DNA of 64,000 nucleotides from Bacteroidetes bacterium 41-46. Its GTDB lineage: Bacteria > Bacteroidota > Bacteroidia > Bacteroidales > UBA932. The DNA is taken from assembly GCA_001897515.1 (NCBI GenBank), contig MKTA01000015.1:124001-188000 (forward strand), written 5' to 3'. The stretch's first letter is position 1; the number at the start of each line of letters is the position of its first letter. A model generated the notes under the pieces. The model had not been told where the DNA came from and made no database searches. It was given only the letters and a program-made list of their open reading frames with translations. Positions 36,457-47,035 of the stretch are shown in pieces. Made by a program: the position numbers and the translations under genes.

Positions 36457-36471
36457 TGGCACTTCTTTTGC
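36457..36471 (+). promoter_or_regulatory. Sigma-54-type -24/-12 promoter before groESL
   Basis: TGGCAC at 36457-36462, five bases, then TTGC at 36468-36471. This matches the sigma-54 consensus TGGCAC-N5-TTGC at every core position, including GG and GC with the right spacing. The implied start is near 36483, leaving about 52 bases to the groES ATG. No clear TAnnTTTG box or CIRCE repeat is seen in this gap. Confidence 0.6.
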
Positions 36472-36534
36472 GTCAAATGAAAAGTGCAAAAAATAACAAT
36501 CAATTAAACAAATAATAACAAAAAATCTCTTATT

Positions 36535-36807
36535 ATGAACATCAAACCATTAGCAGACAGAGTTTTGGTTGAGCCTAAAGAGGCAGAAACAAAGACAGCA
36601 AGCGGCATTTACATTCCCGACACAGCAAAGGAGAAGCCACAAGCAGGAAAGGTTGTTGCGGTAGGCAGCGGCAAAAAAGATGAGCCAATGGAGCTCAAGG
36701 TTGGCGATAATGTGCTATATGGAAAGTACGCAGGTACTGAAATTAATGTAGATGGTAAGGATTACCTGATGATGCGCCAGTCAGACATTCTGGCCGTTCT
36801 AAACTAA
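36535..36807 (+). CDS. groES: Co-chaperonin GroES
   Basis: The 90-residue product is full length. It has the family start [16 protein letters not shown], the mobile loop [17 protein letters not shown], and [15 protein letters not shown]. It caps GroEL in ATP-dependent protein folding. groEL follows after 32 bases in one operon, ending at the terminator at 38516. Confidence 0.99.
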   Translation: MNIKPLADRVLVEPKEAETKTASGIYIPDTAKEKPQAGKVVAVGSGKKDEPMELKVGDNVLYGKYAGTEINVDGKDYLMMRQSDILAVLN

Positions 36808-36827
36808 TTGTTTAACCAAATTAATAA

Positions 36828-38474
<1,647 letters not shown>

Positions 38475-38515
38475 AAACATCTGCTCTCTGTGAGTTCTAG
38501 TAAATAATTCCTTTT

Positions 38516-38550
38516 AAACAGGGCCGGTCAGTATGATAAGCCCTGTTTTT
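38516..38550 (+). terminator. Intrinsic terminator of groESL
   Basis: AAACAGGGC (38516-38524) pairs perfectly with GCCCTGTTT (38540-38548), a 9-bp stem followed by more T. It lies 42 bases after the groEL stop. Confidence 0.85.
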
Positions 38551-38596
38551 ATTTGAACTTAAAGTGTAGCAGAATGTTTAGTAAAATAAAAATCAT

Positions 38597-39043
38597 ATGC
38601 TAAAAAAAGGTGACAAAGCCCCTGATTTCAAAGGAACAGATCAGGATGGCAATGAGATTTCTCTAAAAGATTACACAGGCAAAAAACTAGTACTATACTT
38701 CTATCCGAAAGATAACACGCCGGGCTGTACTGCTGAGGCGTGCGACCTGAGAGACAACTTTAACAGATTTGAATCTATGGGATATAAGATAGTGGGTGTC
38801 AGCAAAGACAGTGAAAAATCTCACAAAGGCTTTATTGAGAAGTTCAACTTGCCCTTTCCACTAATCTCTGACAGAGATGCAGAGATATTAAAGGCTTACG
38901 AAGCGTGGGGCAGAAAAAAATTCATGGGCAGAGAGTATGACGGTATTATTCGCAAAACATTTGTAATAGATGAAGAGGGAATAATTGCAGATATAATAGA
39001 AAAAGTGGACACTAAGGCCCACTCTAAGCAGATAATTGGATAG
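38597..39043 (+). CDS. bcp: Thioredoxin-dependent thiol peroxidase (BCP/PrxQ type)
   Basis: The 148-residue peroxiredoxin has YFYPKDNTPGCTAEACDLRD, with peroxidatic Cys in GCTAEAC and the resolving Cys five residues on, the atypical 2-Cys PrxQ spacing. It reduces peroxides using thioredoxin in the cytoplasm. It stands alone after the groESL terminator. I see no clear promoter box. It converges with the 4'-PPTase gene across 13 bases. Confidence 0.96.
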   Translation: MLKKGDKAPDFKGTDQDGNEISLKDYTGKKLVLYFYPKDNTPGCTAEACDLRDNFNRFESMGYKIVGVSKDSEKSHKGFIEKFNLPFPLISDRDAEILKAYEAWGRKKFMGREYDGIIRKTFVIDEEGIIADIIEKVDTKAHSKQIIG

Positions 39044-39056
39044 GATACAGAGGCTA

Positions 39057-39692
39057 CTAACCTACTATCCAGGCCAGGATATGATTGTCAAATATCTCGT
39101 AATTAACTTCAAACTCCTCAATATAACCATCCTTGTGGATAAACTCCACATCAACACTCCCCTCATCTCTGGGGGTGAATCTTTTTAAGCATATCTGGCG
39201 GGCAAAATCAACGTCAGTAAGTGACATCCTTTTGTAAACAGCCTCTTTGACGCTCCAGTGGATTGCAAGGTGCAAATTTCTGTTCCTTTCGCTCAGATTT
39301 GCGATCTCATCTTCCGATAGAGCCTTCTTTTCTACCGATGCAAAATTCCTCTCCAGCGACTCAATGTCCACCCCGACACTATCCTCTGGATGTGTCAATA
39401 CACAAACATACCTCCCTGTATGAGATATGCTTATCTCAATAAGGCTGTTTTGTAAAAATGGGCGGCCATTGTCGTGGTGGCCCAGATAGACCTTTCCGTC
39501 AAACAGCTCATTGAGAAGCGCCCTTACTGCCAGACGCTCCTTTCTTCTGGCGCTGCTTTTTGTCATTTGCAGCTCCTCCATTTCATCGTGTGGTATTGAG
39601 CTTAAACCCAATAGCTCCTCCTCTGTCTCAGTTATCTCCCATACTGAGATTACCGCTCCTCCATCTACCTCTTTGCTGAAAAATAGTCCCAT
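39057..39692 (-). CDS. 4'-phosphopantetheinyl transferase family protein
   Basis: The 211-residue protein has the PPTase motifs VGVDIESLER (about residue 112) and HWSVKEAVYKR (about 150), which bind magnesium and coenzyme A. Length and arrangement are of the Sfp/EntD-like type. It attaches phosphopantetheine to a carrier protein. No carrier protein, NRPS or PKS gene is nearby, so the target is unknown. It starts 3 bases after the GldE-like gene, an arrangement familiar from other Bacteroidales. Confidence 0.88.
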   Translation of the reverse strand: MGLFFSKEVDGGAVISVWEITETEEELLGLSSIPHDEMEELQMTKSSARRKERLAVRALLNELFDGKVYLGHHDNGRPFLQNSLIEISISHTGRYVCVLTHPEDSVGVDIESLERNFASVEKKALSEDEIANLSERNRNLHLAIHWSVKEAVYKRMSLTDVDFARQICLKRFTPRDEGSVDVEFIHKDGYIEEFEVNYEIFDNHILAWIVG

Positions 39693-39695
39693 CTC

Positions 39696-40658
39696 TTATT
39701 TTGTGTTTTCAATAAAGTCTGTTTCATCTGAAATTTCTCCAACAATCTCCTCAAGAATATCTTCAAGAGTAACTATTCCCTCCATTCCACCGTACTCATC
39801 TGCAACTACAGCCAAGTGTATCTTCTTCTGCCTGAACTCCTCCAGCAGGTCGTTTATCCTCTTTGCTCCGGGAACAAAATATGCTTTTCTTATGTGCCTT
39901 GTCCAGTCAAACTCCTCATCGCTTCCAATAAACCCTACCATATCCTTGATATACAGAAACCCTAATACATTGTCTATTGTTCCATCATAGACCGGTAATC
40001 TTGAAAAACCACAATCAGCAACCTTTGCTTTCACCTCTCCCCAGCTCATTCCTGATTCAAGAGCCTCTACAGAGACCCTTGGAGTCATTATATCCCTGAC
40101 GGTAGTTTCTGACAGTCTAACAATATTAAGGAGCATCCCCCTCTCCTCCTCAAACTCCTCTACAGATTTTACATCCCTCTCCTCTCTCCGCTCCTCAACG
40201 CTCTTGGCAAAAGAGGAGAGAATTATATTTACCGGCCCGGTAACCCACCTTGCCCCCTTTATCATAAACCAGGCAACAGCAGATAGCCTCTCACCATATC
40301 TTGAAGATAATATATCCGGAATTGTATGGCCGAATAGTACTATAAGAAGTATAGTAATAGTAAGGGAGAGCGGAAGCCCTGTCCGTGAAAACAACATTAG
40401 CGAAAGCACTGAGGTTGCCACAACAAATAAAGCAGACAACTGGAAAATCGTTCCAAAGAAAAAATCAGGCTTGCTTAAAGAGGCTGCAACAGATTTTGAG
40501 GCAGACCCCTCTTTTTTAGAAAGGCTGTCAGACTCTTTTTGAGAAATGGTGAGGAGATAGATTTCGCTCGCCTTAAGAATTGAGTATGAAATAAGGATGA
40601 GGCCTAGCGCCATCCCCACCGGGAGATAATCATCAGTTAAGCTACTGGGAGGTTCCAA
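39696..40658 (-). CDS. GldE-like CBS-domain membrane protein (CorC-type tail missing)
   Basis: The 320-residue protein has about three to four hydrophobic segments in residues 12-150, then a pair of CBS domains (about 185-310: VRDIMTPRVSVEAL, FSRLPVYDGTIDNVLGFLYI, LAVVADEYGGMEGIVTLEDI). It ends directly after the second CBS domain, whereas many GldE/HlyC-CorC relatives have a further CorC_HlyC domain. The start is a TTG at 40658; a later ATG at 40613 is possible. A gliding role is not implied in non-gliding Bacteroidales. A TATATTTG box precedes it. Confidence 0.8.
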   Translation of the reverse strand: MEPPSSLTDDYLPVGMALGLILISYSILKASEIYLLTISQKESDSLSKKEGSASKSVAASLSKPDFFFGTIFQLSALFVVATSVLSLMLFSRTGLPLSLTITILLIVLFGHTIPDILSSRYGERLSAVAWFMIKGARWVTGPVNIILSSFAKSVEERREERDVKSVEEFEEERGMLLNIVRLSETTVRDIMTPRVSVEALESGMSWGEVKAKVADCGFSRLPVYDGTIDNVLGFLYIKDMVGFIGSDEEFDWTRHIRKAYFVPGAKRINDLLEEFRQKKIHLAVVADEYGGMEGIVTLEDILEEIVGEISDETDFIENTK

Positions 40659-40684
40659 CTTCTTATAAACTATGGTTATGGTTG

Positions 40685-40692
40685 CAAATATA
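40685..40692 (-). promoter_or_regulatory. -7 box for the GldE-like gene
   Basis: The minus strand reads TATATTTG, directly after the stop of the DUF2156 gene. The implied start near 40680 leaves about 22 bases to the TTG start codon and supports a start near 40658. Confidence 0.5.
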
Positions 40693-40693
40693 G

Positions 40694-41581
40694 TTAAATT
40701 TTAACAGCTGCATATTTTTCCTGAAGAAAGGCCGGATAGTAAGACTCTTTTGCCTTGCGTAATCCATCATCTCCGGCATCGTCTTCTCTATTGATGTACT
40801 TTAAAGTGGATGCATTTCTTGAGGCAAATTCTCTGTTAATTGCCTGATATGCTCCTCTAATGCTTGCATCAGCCTTCTCAATGTGGACAATGAGAGTATC
40901 TGAATTAATCTGCTCACCCGCTGAGTATGCAATTATCTCTCCGTCCAATCTTATGATCCCTCCATTGAGTTTAAGTTCAAAGAAGTTTGACAATGCTCTG
41001 TTAACGGCGCATATCTCCCACATTTTTGACACATTATCCTTGCAGCTGTTGGCTATGCACCATTTAACAGTAAACTCTCTTACCTCGTGAAGGTTGTCGG
41101 GTGTTATCTCTTCGTAAGTCCAGCCGGGGTTTTCCAGAAATCTGTTAAGATGGTTTCTTTTTGACTGCAACTTTTTCCCAGATAGTGAGATCATCTTTTC
41201 ACTTTCATAAATATAGTCAAAACTGCCTCGGGTAGCCTTATACTCAAATGCTCCCGGGAACGCATTCTCAAGTCTCTCTTTTGCCTCCGGCGACAGACCT
41301 ATCAATTTAAAAGGGACTCCCCTCTCATTTGCATCAGCCTCAAGAAGCGATATAACCTCTTTCAGGTCTCCCTCTCCCGGGGGAAAAAGGTATCTCGTCT
41401 CATCTCCAAAACCTGACATAAAGAGCAGGAAATCTTTGTGCCTGGAGATTTTTGATTTAAAGACCTCCTCCCAAATGAAGAGATTTGTAAAACAATACTC
41501 TGCACCTCTGAAGTCAGAAGCCTGCATTATCTTATCAATCCACTCTTTGTCCTCTATAACAATCTGTCTGAATTCAATCAT
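40694..41581 (-). CDS. DUF2156 family protein (GNAT-fold, phosphatidylglycerol lysyltransferase-like)
   Basis: The 295-residue soluble protein has two GNAT-like halves. Features are the N-terminal CFTNLFIWEEVF, the central KRNHLNRFLENPGW, and the second-half DGEIIAYSAGEQINSDTLIVHIEKAD, shown here as GEIIAYSAGEQ and VHIEKAD. DUF2156 is the catalytic fold of MprF, but this protein has no membrane part. Function is therefore unproven. It follows the S37 peptidase gene by 6 bases and is probably in the same transcript. Confidence 0.85.
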   Translation of the reverse strand: MIEFRQIVIEDKEWIDKIMQASDFRGAEYCFTNLFIWEEVFKSKISRHKDFLLFMSGFGDETRYLFPPGEGDLKEVISLLEADANERGVPFKLIGLSPEAKERLENAFPGAFEYKATRGSFDYIYESEKMISLSGKKLQSKRNHLNRFLENPGWTYEEITPDNLHEVREFTVKWCIANSCKDNVSKMWEICAVNRALSNFFELKLNGGIIRLDGEIIAYSAGEQINSDTLIVHIEKADASIRGAYQAINREFASRNASTLKYINREDDAGDDGLRKAKESYYPAFLQEKYAAVKI

Positions 41582-41587
41582 AAAATA

Positions 41588-42925
41588 CTATTCTAACAGC
41601 CACCTTTCCAGAAGCGATATGACTCTTTTTTGACTCTCCTCCGGCAGAGTTGAGATTCTGGCTCTGTGACTACCCTGAGGATCTGTCACAACAACAACGT
41701 TTGGTGAATTTGGTTCACTTATCATCACAGCACTCCACGGGTCAAACTCTCCATATATGAAAATCATATGAGAATCTGTTGTAGCTACAAATTTCTCCAG
41801 CTTTTTTGAAAGCCTCTTGCTAAATTTAAATTTCTGATTCTGAGGCAAGAAGATTTTAGACAAATAGCCCTTTGTGTTTCTGACTTTTAATAAGCCTTCA
41901 AACGGCTTAGTATCATATCCGTAGTATCCCAGCTCTTTAGCGGCCTGTACAAAAAACGGAGTTGTGGCACTCTCTTTTACAAAATAATCCGGAGAGCTTA
42001 TTTTCATCCAGTATTCAAAAACTGTTTTATCATCGGCATCCGCAGAGGGTATCTCTTCCGGATTGCTTCCCCACTGCCAGAAAGCAAAAGAGAACTCCAG
42101 CACGGAGTAGTCGTAAATCTCATCAAGGGGAAGGTTGAACTCATATCTCTTTTCACTGCAAAAAGCGTCAAAAAGAGGTTGAAGAGATACTCTTCTCTTT
42201 AAAACCTCTCTTTGAAAATTAAGAATTCTCTCCCTTTGATCAGGAGTGCCTGCAAAATTCGCAATAAACGGCTCGTGTCTTCCATCCTCAGCACCTCTGC
42301 ATAAAGGAGCGACATAGGGAACGGTTATATGTACGTCACTTGGAAAAAATGCTCTGTATATTAAGGCGGTTTGCCCCCCCTTGCTAATACCGGTAGCTAT
42401 CCATTTCTTCTTATAAACCTCTTTAAATATCATTGTAACATTATGGAGGTCATATGCTGAATTCTCAGCTGTTAAATGTTTCCAATCCCTGTTTTCCGGT
42501 GTTGATTCAAGAAAGTATCGGTGCTCTACAAAGATTATGTTTGTATTAAAGAGCCTTGAAATCTCCTCCCTGTAGTTTGGATTGACTGCATATGAAGCTC
42601 CATATCCCTCTGTTACCAACACTGTTGGCCTATCTAGGCCTGCATGCATAACAAAAACTCTCTGTCTGAATTTTCCCAGAGATGGATCTTTATGGCTCAC
42701 CGGCTGTTCTATAGTGAGTACATATTTATCTTTAAAATGCTTGCTTTCCAGCCTTTTAACATCATATATTGATGGGAGTTTAGCTATTCTCGCCATTAAA
42801 GAGTCCGGTTCAATATCCCGGAAAAGCGAAGGCTCTGTCTGAAACTGAGCTTTTATGCTCTGAGGTGCTGAAAGAAATAGAGAGGCTGTAAAAAACAGCA
42901 CGAGCAATAACTTGGTTCTTTTCAT
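41588..42925 (-). CDS. Secreted S37-family (PS-10-like) peptidase
   Basis: The frame is open to 43081, inside tyrS, but the ATG at 42925 gives a signal peptide (LLLVLFFTASLFLSAPQSIKA) and 445 residues. The alpha/beta-hydrolase nucleophile elbow is GISKGG, with Ser181. An EHRYF block at about 134-138 and a late Asp/His region (FDPWSAV, PQGSHRARIS) are consistent with the triad. Family S37 tripeptidyl/prolyl aminopeptidases act outside the cytoplasm. A TATTTTTG box is at 42945-42952. Confidence 0.87.
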   Translation of the reverse strand: MKRTKLLLVLFFTASLFLSAPQSIKAQFQTEPSLFRDIEPDSLMARIAKLPSIYDVKRLESKHFKDKYVLTIEQPVSHKDPSLGKFRQRVFVMHAGLDRPTVLVTEGYGASYAVNPNYREEISRLFNTNIIFVEHRYFLESTPENRDWKHLTAENSAYDLHNVTMIFKEVYKKKWIATGISKGGQTALIYRAFFPSDVHITVPYVAPLCRGAEDGRHEPFIANFAGTPDQRERILNFQREVLKRRVSLQPLFDAFCSEKRYEFNLPLDEIYDYSVLEFSFAFWQWGSNPEEIPSADADDKTVFEYWMKISSPDYFVKESATTPFFVQAAKELGYYGYDTKPFEGLLKVRNTKGYLSKIFLPQNQKFKFSKRLSKKLEKFVATTDSHMIFIYGEFDPWSAVMISEPNSPNVVVVTDPQGSHRARISTLPEESQKRVISLLERWLLE

Positions 42926-42944
42926 AGTTAAGGTTATATCTCTG

Positions 42945-42952
42945 CAAAAATA
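42945..42952 (-). promoter_or_regulatory. -7 box for the S37 peptidase gene; supports the downstream start
   Basis: The minus strand reads TATTTTTG. The implied start is near 42940, which excludes start codons further upstream and supports the ATG at 42925. Confidence 0.5.
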
Positions 42953-42965
42953 GAAGAAAAAACCG

Positions 42966-42973
42966 TACTTTTG
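42966..42973 (+). promoter_or_regulatory. -7 box for tyrS
   Basis: The plus strand reads TACTTTTG followed by C. The implied start near 42978 is 13 bases before the tyrS ATG. Confidence 0.5.
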
Positions 42974-42990
42974 CGGCAAAACAGACCAGA

Positions 42991-44280
42991 ATGAACAACT
43001 TTGTACAAGAATTGAAGTGGAGAGGCATGGTGCACAATATAATGCCTGGAACAGAGGAGCTTTTGCAGAGAGAGCTGACATCAGCTTATGTAGGAATAGA
43101 TCCTACAGCGGACTCGCTTCATATCGGACACCTTGTCAGCATTATGATGCTTAAACACTTTCAGGCATGTGGGCACAAACCAATCGCATTGGTTGGCGGA
43201 GCTACCGGAATGATTGGAGACCCCTCTATGAAATCTTCTGAAAGAAACTTGCTGGATGAGAAAACTTTAAGACATAACCAGGCAGCAATCAGAGAGCAGT
43301 TAGGTAAATTTCTGGACTTCAACTCAGGCAGCCCAAATGCCGCCATACTCGTAAATAACTACGACTGGATGAAGGAGTACACATTCCTTCACTTTATCAG
43401 AGATATAGGCAAGCACATCACTGTTAACTACATGATGAGCAAAGACTCAGTTAAGAAGCGGATCACAGGCGATGAAAGGGAGGGTATGTCTTTCACCGAG
43501 TTTACATACCAGCTGGTACAGGGATATGACTACCTTTTCCTCTACAAAAACCACGGGTGCAAACTGCAGATGGGCGGAAGCGACCAATGGGGAAATATCA
43601 CAACAGGTACCGAACTTATAAGAAGAAAAGAGGGAGGAGAGGCTTTTGCCCTTACATGCCCTCTGATAACAAAGGCCGATGGAGGAAAATTCGGCAAAAC
43701 TGAACAGGGAAATGTTTGGCTGGATGCCAAGTACACGTCGCCATACAAGTTCTACCAATTTTGGCTTAATGTTAGCGATGATGATGCTCAAAGGTATGTA
43801 AAGATCTTTACAATGCTTAATAAGGAGACTATTGAATCTGCAATCGAATCTCACTTGAAAGAGCCTCACAAAAGAGAGCTTCAGAAACTGCTGGCCAAAG
43901 AGGTAACTGAAATGGTTCATGGTGAAGAGGAGTATCAGAAAGCTGTGGAGGCCTCCGGGATTCTATTTGGTAACTCAACCTCTGAGGCATTGAGGAATCT
44001 TGACGAAGAGACATTTCTTACAATATTTGAAGGGGTTCCGCAATTTTCTGTGTCTAAAGAGGACTTAAAAGAGAATATAGTGGAGCTTCTAGCCGTAAAG
44101 AGTGCAGTATTCCCATCAAAGGGAGAGTGCAGAAAGATGATTCAGGGGGGAGGAGTCTCAGTAAACAAAGAGAAGGCAGATAGCGCAGATCAGGTTATCT
44201 CTCCTGCAGAGTTATTGAACGGAAAATACATACTTGTCCAGAAGGGTAAGAAGAACTATTACATACTTAAAGCAGAATGA
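42991..44280 (+). CDS. tyrS: Tyrosyl-tRNA synthetase
   Basis: The 429-residue class I synthetase has the HIGH motif in [10 protein letters not shown] (about 47-56), the KMSKS-equivalent KFGKTEQGN (about 231), the tyrosine-site GGSDQWGN, and a C-terminal S4-like RNA-binding domain. It charges tRNA-Tyr. The stop overlaps the rbfA start by 4 bases (ATGA). Confidence 0.97.
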   Translation: MNNFVQELKWRGMVHNIMPGTEELLQRELTSAYVGIDPTADSLHIGHLVSIMMLKHFQACGHKPIALVGGATGMIGDPSMKSSERNLLDEKTLRHNQAAIREQLGKFLDFNSGSPNAAILVNNYDWMKEYTFLHFIRDIGKHITVNYMMSKDSVKKRITGDEREGMSFTEFTYQLVQGYDYLFLYKNHGCKLQMGGSDQWGNITTGTELIRRKEGGEAFALTCPLITKADGGKFGKTEQGNVWLDAKYTSPYKFYQFWLNVSDDDAQRYVKIFTMLNKETIESAIESHLKEPHKRELQKLLAKEVTEMVHGEEEYQKAVEASGILFGNSTSEALRNLDEETFLTIFEGVPQFSVSKEDLKENIVELLAVKSAVFPSKGECRKMIQGGGVSVNKEKADSADQVISPAELLNGKYILVQKGKKNYYILKAE

Positions 44281-44627
44281 TTATGGAGGGAGAAAGCACA
44301 AGACAACAAAAGGTAGGAAAGCAGCTGCAGAGAGACATTGCGGAGATTATACGCTTAAAGGGAATGGCAGCATTTAACGGAGCTATGGTGAGTGTTACAG
44401 TTGTAAAGGTCTCTCCAGACCTTTCGCTTGCAAGGGTACACCTTAGCATATTCCCCTCTTCAAAGGCAAAAGAGGTACTTGAAATTGTAAATCAATCATC
44501 AAAGGAGATACGATATGAGCTTGGAGCCAAAGTAGCAAAACAACTTAGAATTGTTCCTGATCTCCTCTTTTTTATTGACGACTCGCTGGACTATGTGGAG
44601 CGCATTGACGAACTCCTGAAAAAATAG
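44277..44627 (+). CDS. rbfA: 30S ribosome-binding factor RbfA
   Basis: The 116-residue protein has the KH-like RbfA fold: [42 protein letters not shown] (shown as [18 protein letters not shown]), [15 protein letters not shown]. It helps late 30S maturation and 16S rRNA processing. A second ATG two codons downstream (44283) is an equal candidate. It sits between tyrS and the permease gene. Confidence 0.94.
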   Translation: MIMEGESTRQQKVGKQLQRDIAEIIRLKGMAAFNGAMVSVTVVKVSPDLSLARVHLSIFPSSKAKEVLEIVNQSSKEIRYELGAKVAKQLRIVPDLLFFIDDSLDYVERIDELLKK

Positions 44628-44632
44628 TACCC

Positions 44633-45856
44633 GTGCGACTTCCAATCTTCATAGCAAGACGATACCTCTTCGCAAAGAAGTCGCATAATGTCATTAATAT
44701 CATTTCAATAATAAGTGCATCCGGAATTGCTGTCGGTACGGCTGCCCTAATAATTATCCTGAGCGTTTACAATGGATTTGGTGAGTTAATAAAATCCCTG
44801 TACGGGGCAGGAGAGGCAGACATTCTTATACTACCGGCTCACGGGAAGAGCTTTAGGACAGACACCATTACGCTGGAAAAAGCACGTGAACTCGCTGCCG
44901 GGAGCCACTTCTGTGAAGTGGTAAGGGAGAATGTTTTTGTAAAATATGGGAATAGCGAGTCTGTTGCTGAGATGAAAGGGGTTGATTCCATCTTTGAGAA
45001 AAGTACGGTACTCAGGAATTTTATTACAGACGGTGAGTTCACCCTATGGCATGGGGAGGTCCCACAGGCGGTTGCAGGAAGAGTCCTTGCCCAGGAGCTT
45101 AGGATGAGACCCCATTTTATTGAGCCAATTACACTTTACTTTCCTTCGCGATACGCCCCATTCTCGCCTGTAAATCCAATGTCATCAATAAACAGAAGGA
45201 GTTTGAGCCATGCAGGCACATTTGCTGCCGAGAGAAATATGGACAGGAATCTGCTCTTTGTCCCAATATCTGTTGCAAGAGAACTTACCGAACTGGATGA
45301 AAAAGAGGTATCCTCTATAGAAATATATACGCCAGACAAAGTAGATGTAAATGAACTGATAAAAGATGTAAGGGCTGTTTTAGGCAGTGACTATATTGTG
45401 CAGGACCGCTACGGACAGAATGAGACACTATATAAAATGATACGGGCTGAGAAACTGACTATATATATGATTCTCCTTTTTGTAGTAGTAATTATCTCTT
45501 TCAACCTGTACGGAAGCCTTACAATGCTGATAATTGAGAAAGAGAGCGACAGCGATGTATTAAGGAGCATGGGTGCAGGTGAGAGCCTTATAGAGAAGAT
45601 CTTTCTTTACGAGGGGTGGATGATATCTATCCTTGGAATGTTGGCAGGTATCTCTCTGGGTATTACAATCTGTTTAATTCAGCAAAGTGCGGGTTTAGTT
45701 AAAATGCCCGGTAATTTCATGCTGGAGGCATATCCGGTTGTTCTGAAGTTCTGGGATATTGCAGCAGTTGCAGCAGGTGTTTCAGCTGTCGGATACATCT
45801 CCGCAGTACTTCCCGTTAGAAATTTTAGAAAAAAAGAGTCTTTTTTTTATCTATGA
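44633..45856 (+). CDS. LolC/LolE-type ABC transporter permease (FtsX domain)
   Basis: The 407-residue protein starts with GTG. It has one N-terminal membrane helix (VINIISIISASGIAVGTAAL), a large periplasmic MacB-like region (about 50-260), and three C-terminal FtsX-domain helices (about 275-300, 325-350, 375-395). The start RRYLFAKKSHNVINIIS is typical of Lol permeases, which release lipoproteins from the inner membrane. The LolD ATPase is not in the window. It ends in a terminator-like hairpin at 45919. Confidence 0.88.
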   Translation: MRLPIFIARRYLFAKKSHNVINIISIISASGIAVGTAALIIILSVYNGFGELIKSLYGAGEADILILPAHGKSFRTDTITLEKARELAAGSHFCEVVRENVFVKYGNSESVAEMKGVDSIFEKSTVLRNFITDGEFTLWHGEVPQAVAGRVLAQELRMRPHFIEPITLYFPSRYAPFSPVNPMSSINRRSLSHAGTFAAERNMDRNLLFVPISVARELTELDEKEVSSIEIYTPDKVDVNELIKDVRAVLGSDYIVQDRYGQNETLYKMIRAEKLTIYMILLFVVVIISFNLYGSLTMLIIEKESDSDVLRSMGAGESLIEKIFLYEGWMISILGMLAGISLGITICLIQQSAGLVKMPGNFMLEAYPVVLKFWDIAAVAAGVSAVGYISAVLPVRNFRKKESFFYL

Positions 45857-45918
45857 TGCAACGATATTACTAACCCATGCATCTTATTGGTGTAGGTTTA
45901 GGTTTTAGTACAAAGAGG

Positions 45919-45955
45919 AGGCCGGTCACTTGTAGCAGGGTGGCGGGCCTTTTTG
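45919..45955 (+). terminator. Likely intrinsic terminator of the tyrS-rbfA-permease operon
   Basis: AGGCCGGTCAC and GTGGCGGGCCT (45919-45950) form an imperfect GC-rich stem, followed by TTTT. Two internal mismatches lower the confidence. Confidence 0.55.
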
Positions 45956-45979
45956 ATTTTGTTTTTGTATTTTAGCGAC

Positions 45980-47035
45980 ATGAAAAAGATAATTTTAATA
46001 ATAGCCGCATCCCTGACAATCATGGGAGCCTCAAATGTATCTTGGGCAAGAGTCAAACCAAAAATTACCATACTCGCTACAGGTGGAACAATAGCAGGCA
46101 GGGCAGAGAGTGCTACTCAGGCAGCATATATACCCGGAGTGATAAGCATAGAGGAGATTATAGCCACTGTGCCTGGGATAAAAAACCTTGCAGATCTTGA
46201 AGGCATTCAGATATGCAATATCTCAAGTCAGAATATGACTCAGAGTATTTGGCTTAAACTCTGCAAAACAATAGACAGCCTTTTTACAACTGATTCTGCA
46301 GACGGGGTTGTCATTACTCATGGCACTGACACAATGGAGGAGACTGCATATTTTCTCTCCCTGACAGTAAGACATGATAAACCTATAGTCCTAACAGGCT
46401 CTATGCGTCCGTCAAGCTCTCTTAGTGCGGACGGTCCGTTCAATTTATTTAACGCCGTTGCACTGGCTGCCTCAAGTGATGCCAAGGGAAGGGGTGCGAT
46501 GATTGTTATGAACGACTATATACTCTCTGCCGACGATGTGGAGAAATCTCACACAATAAACACAGACGCATTTTCATCTCCGAATCTGGGCCCTTTAGGC
46601 TATATGAGAGACGGATTACCCCATTTTTTCAGAGTTTCCGGTGTCAGACACACCACGAAAAGTGAGTTTGATATAGGGAATTTATTAACTCTTCCAAAAG
46701 TAGAAATTGTTTACGGCTATGCATTCTCTGACGCTACAGCAATGAGAGCATTCGCAGAAAACGGAACCAAAGGAATTGTTATTGCCGGTGTGGGACACGG
46801 TAACTACAACAGAGAGTATGCTGCCGAAATGGAGAGAGGTTACAAATCGGGAGTCAGATATGTAAGATCCGCCAGAATCCACAAAGGGGGAGTTGACAGT
46901 GCTGCAGAGGAGTTTGACCAAAGACACCCGGTATCTGGCTTAAAATCTCCGCAAAAGGCAAGAATACTATTAATGCTCGCATTGACAAAAAGTAATGACA
47001 GCAATGAGATTCAGCGAATTTTCAATCAGTATTAA
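45980..47035 (+). CDS. L-asparaginase, exported type II
   Basis: The ATG at 45980 gives 351 residues with a signal peptide (LIIAASLTIMGASNVSWA). The two catalytic threonine motifs are ILATGGTIAG (about 30) and VITHGTDTMEETAYFL, shown here as THGTDTMEETA (about 108). This is the arrangement of periplasmic asparaginase/glutaminase-asparaginase that converts L-asparagine to aspartate and ammonia. The last 4 bases overlap the convergent ispE gene. Confidence 0.93.
   Translation: MKKIILIIAASLTIMGASNVSWARVKPKITILATGGTIAGRAESATQAAYIPGVISIEEIIATVPGIKNLADLEGIQICNISSQNMTQSIWLKLCKTIDSLFTTDSADGVVITHGTDTMEETAYFLSLTVRHDKPIVLTGSMRPSSSLSADGPFNLFNAVALAASSDAKGRGAMIVMNDYILSADDVEKSHTINTDAFSSPNLGPLGYMRDGLPHFFRVSGVRHTTKSEFDIGNLLTLPKVEIVYGYAFSDATAMRAFAENGTKGIVIAGVGHGNYNREYAAEMERGYKSGVRYVRSARIHKGGVDSAAEEFDQRHPVSGLKSPQKARILLMLALTKSNDSNEIQRIFNQY

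Noticed and set aside
39030-39066. GGATAG...CTATCC inverted repeat between bcp and the 4'-PPTase gene
   Set aside because: Six bases with a long loop and no T-run; not convincing as a terminator.
42926-43081. Long N-terminal extension of the S37 peptidase reaching into tyrS
   Set aside because: It lacks a signal peptide at its own start, overlaps tyrS and lies upstream of the predicted promoter box.
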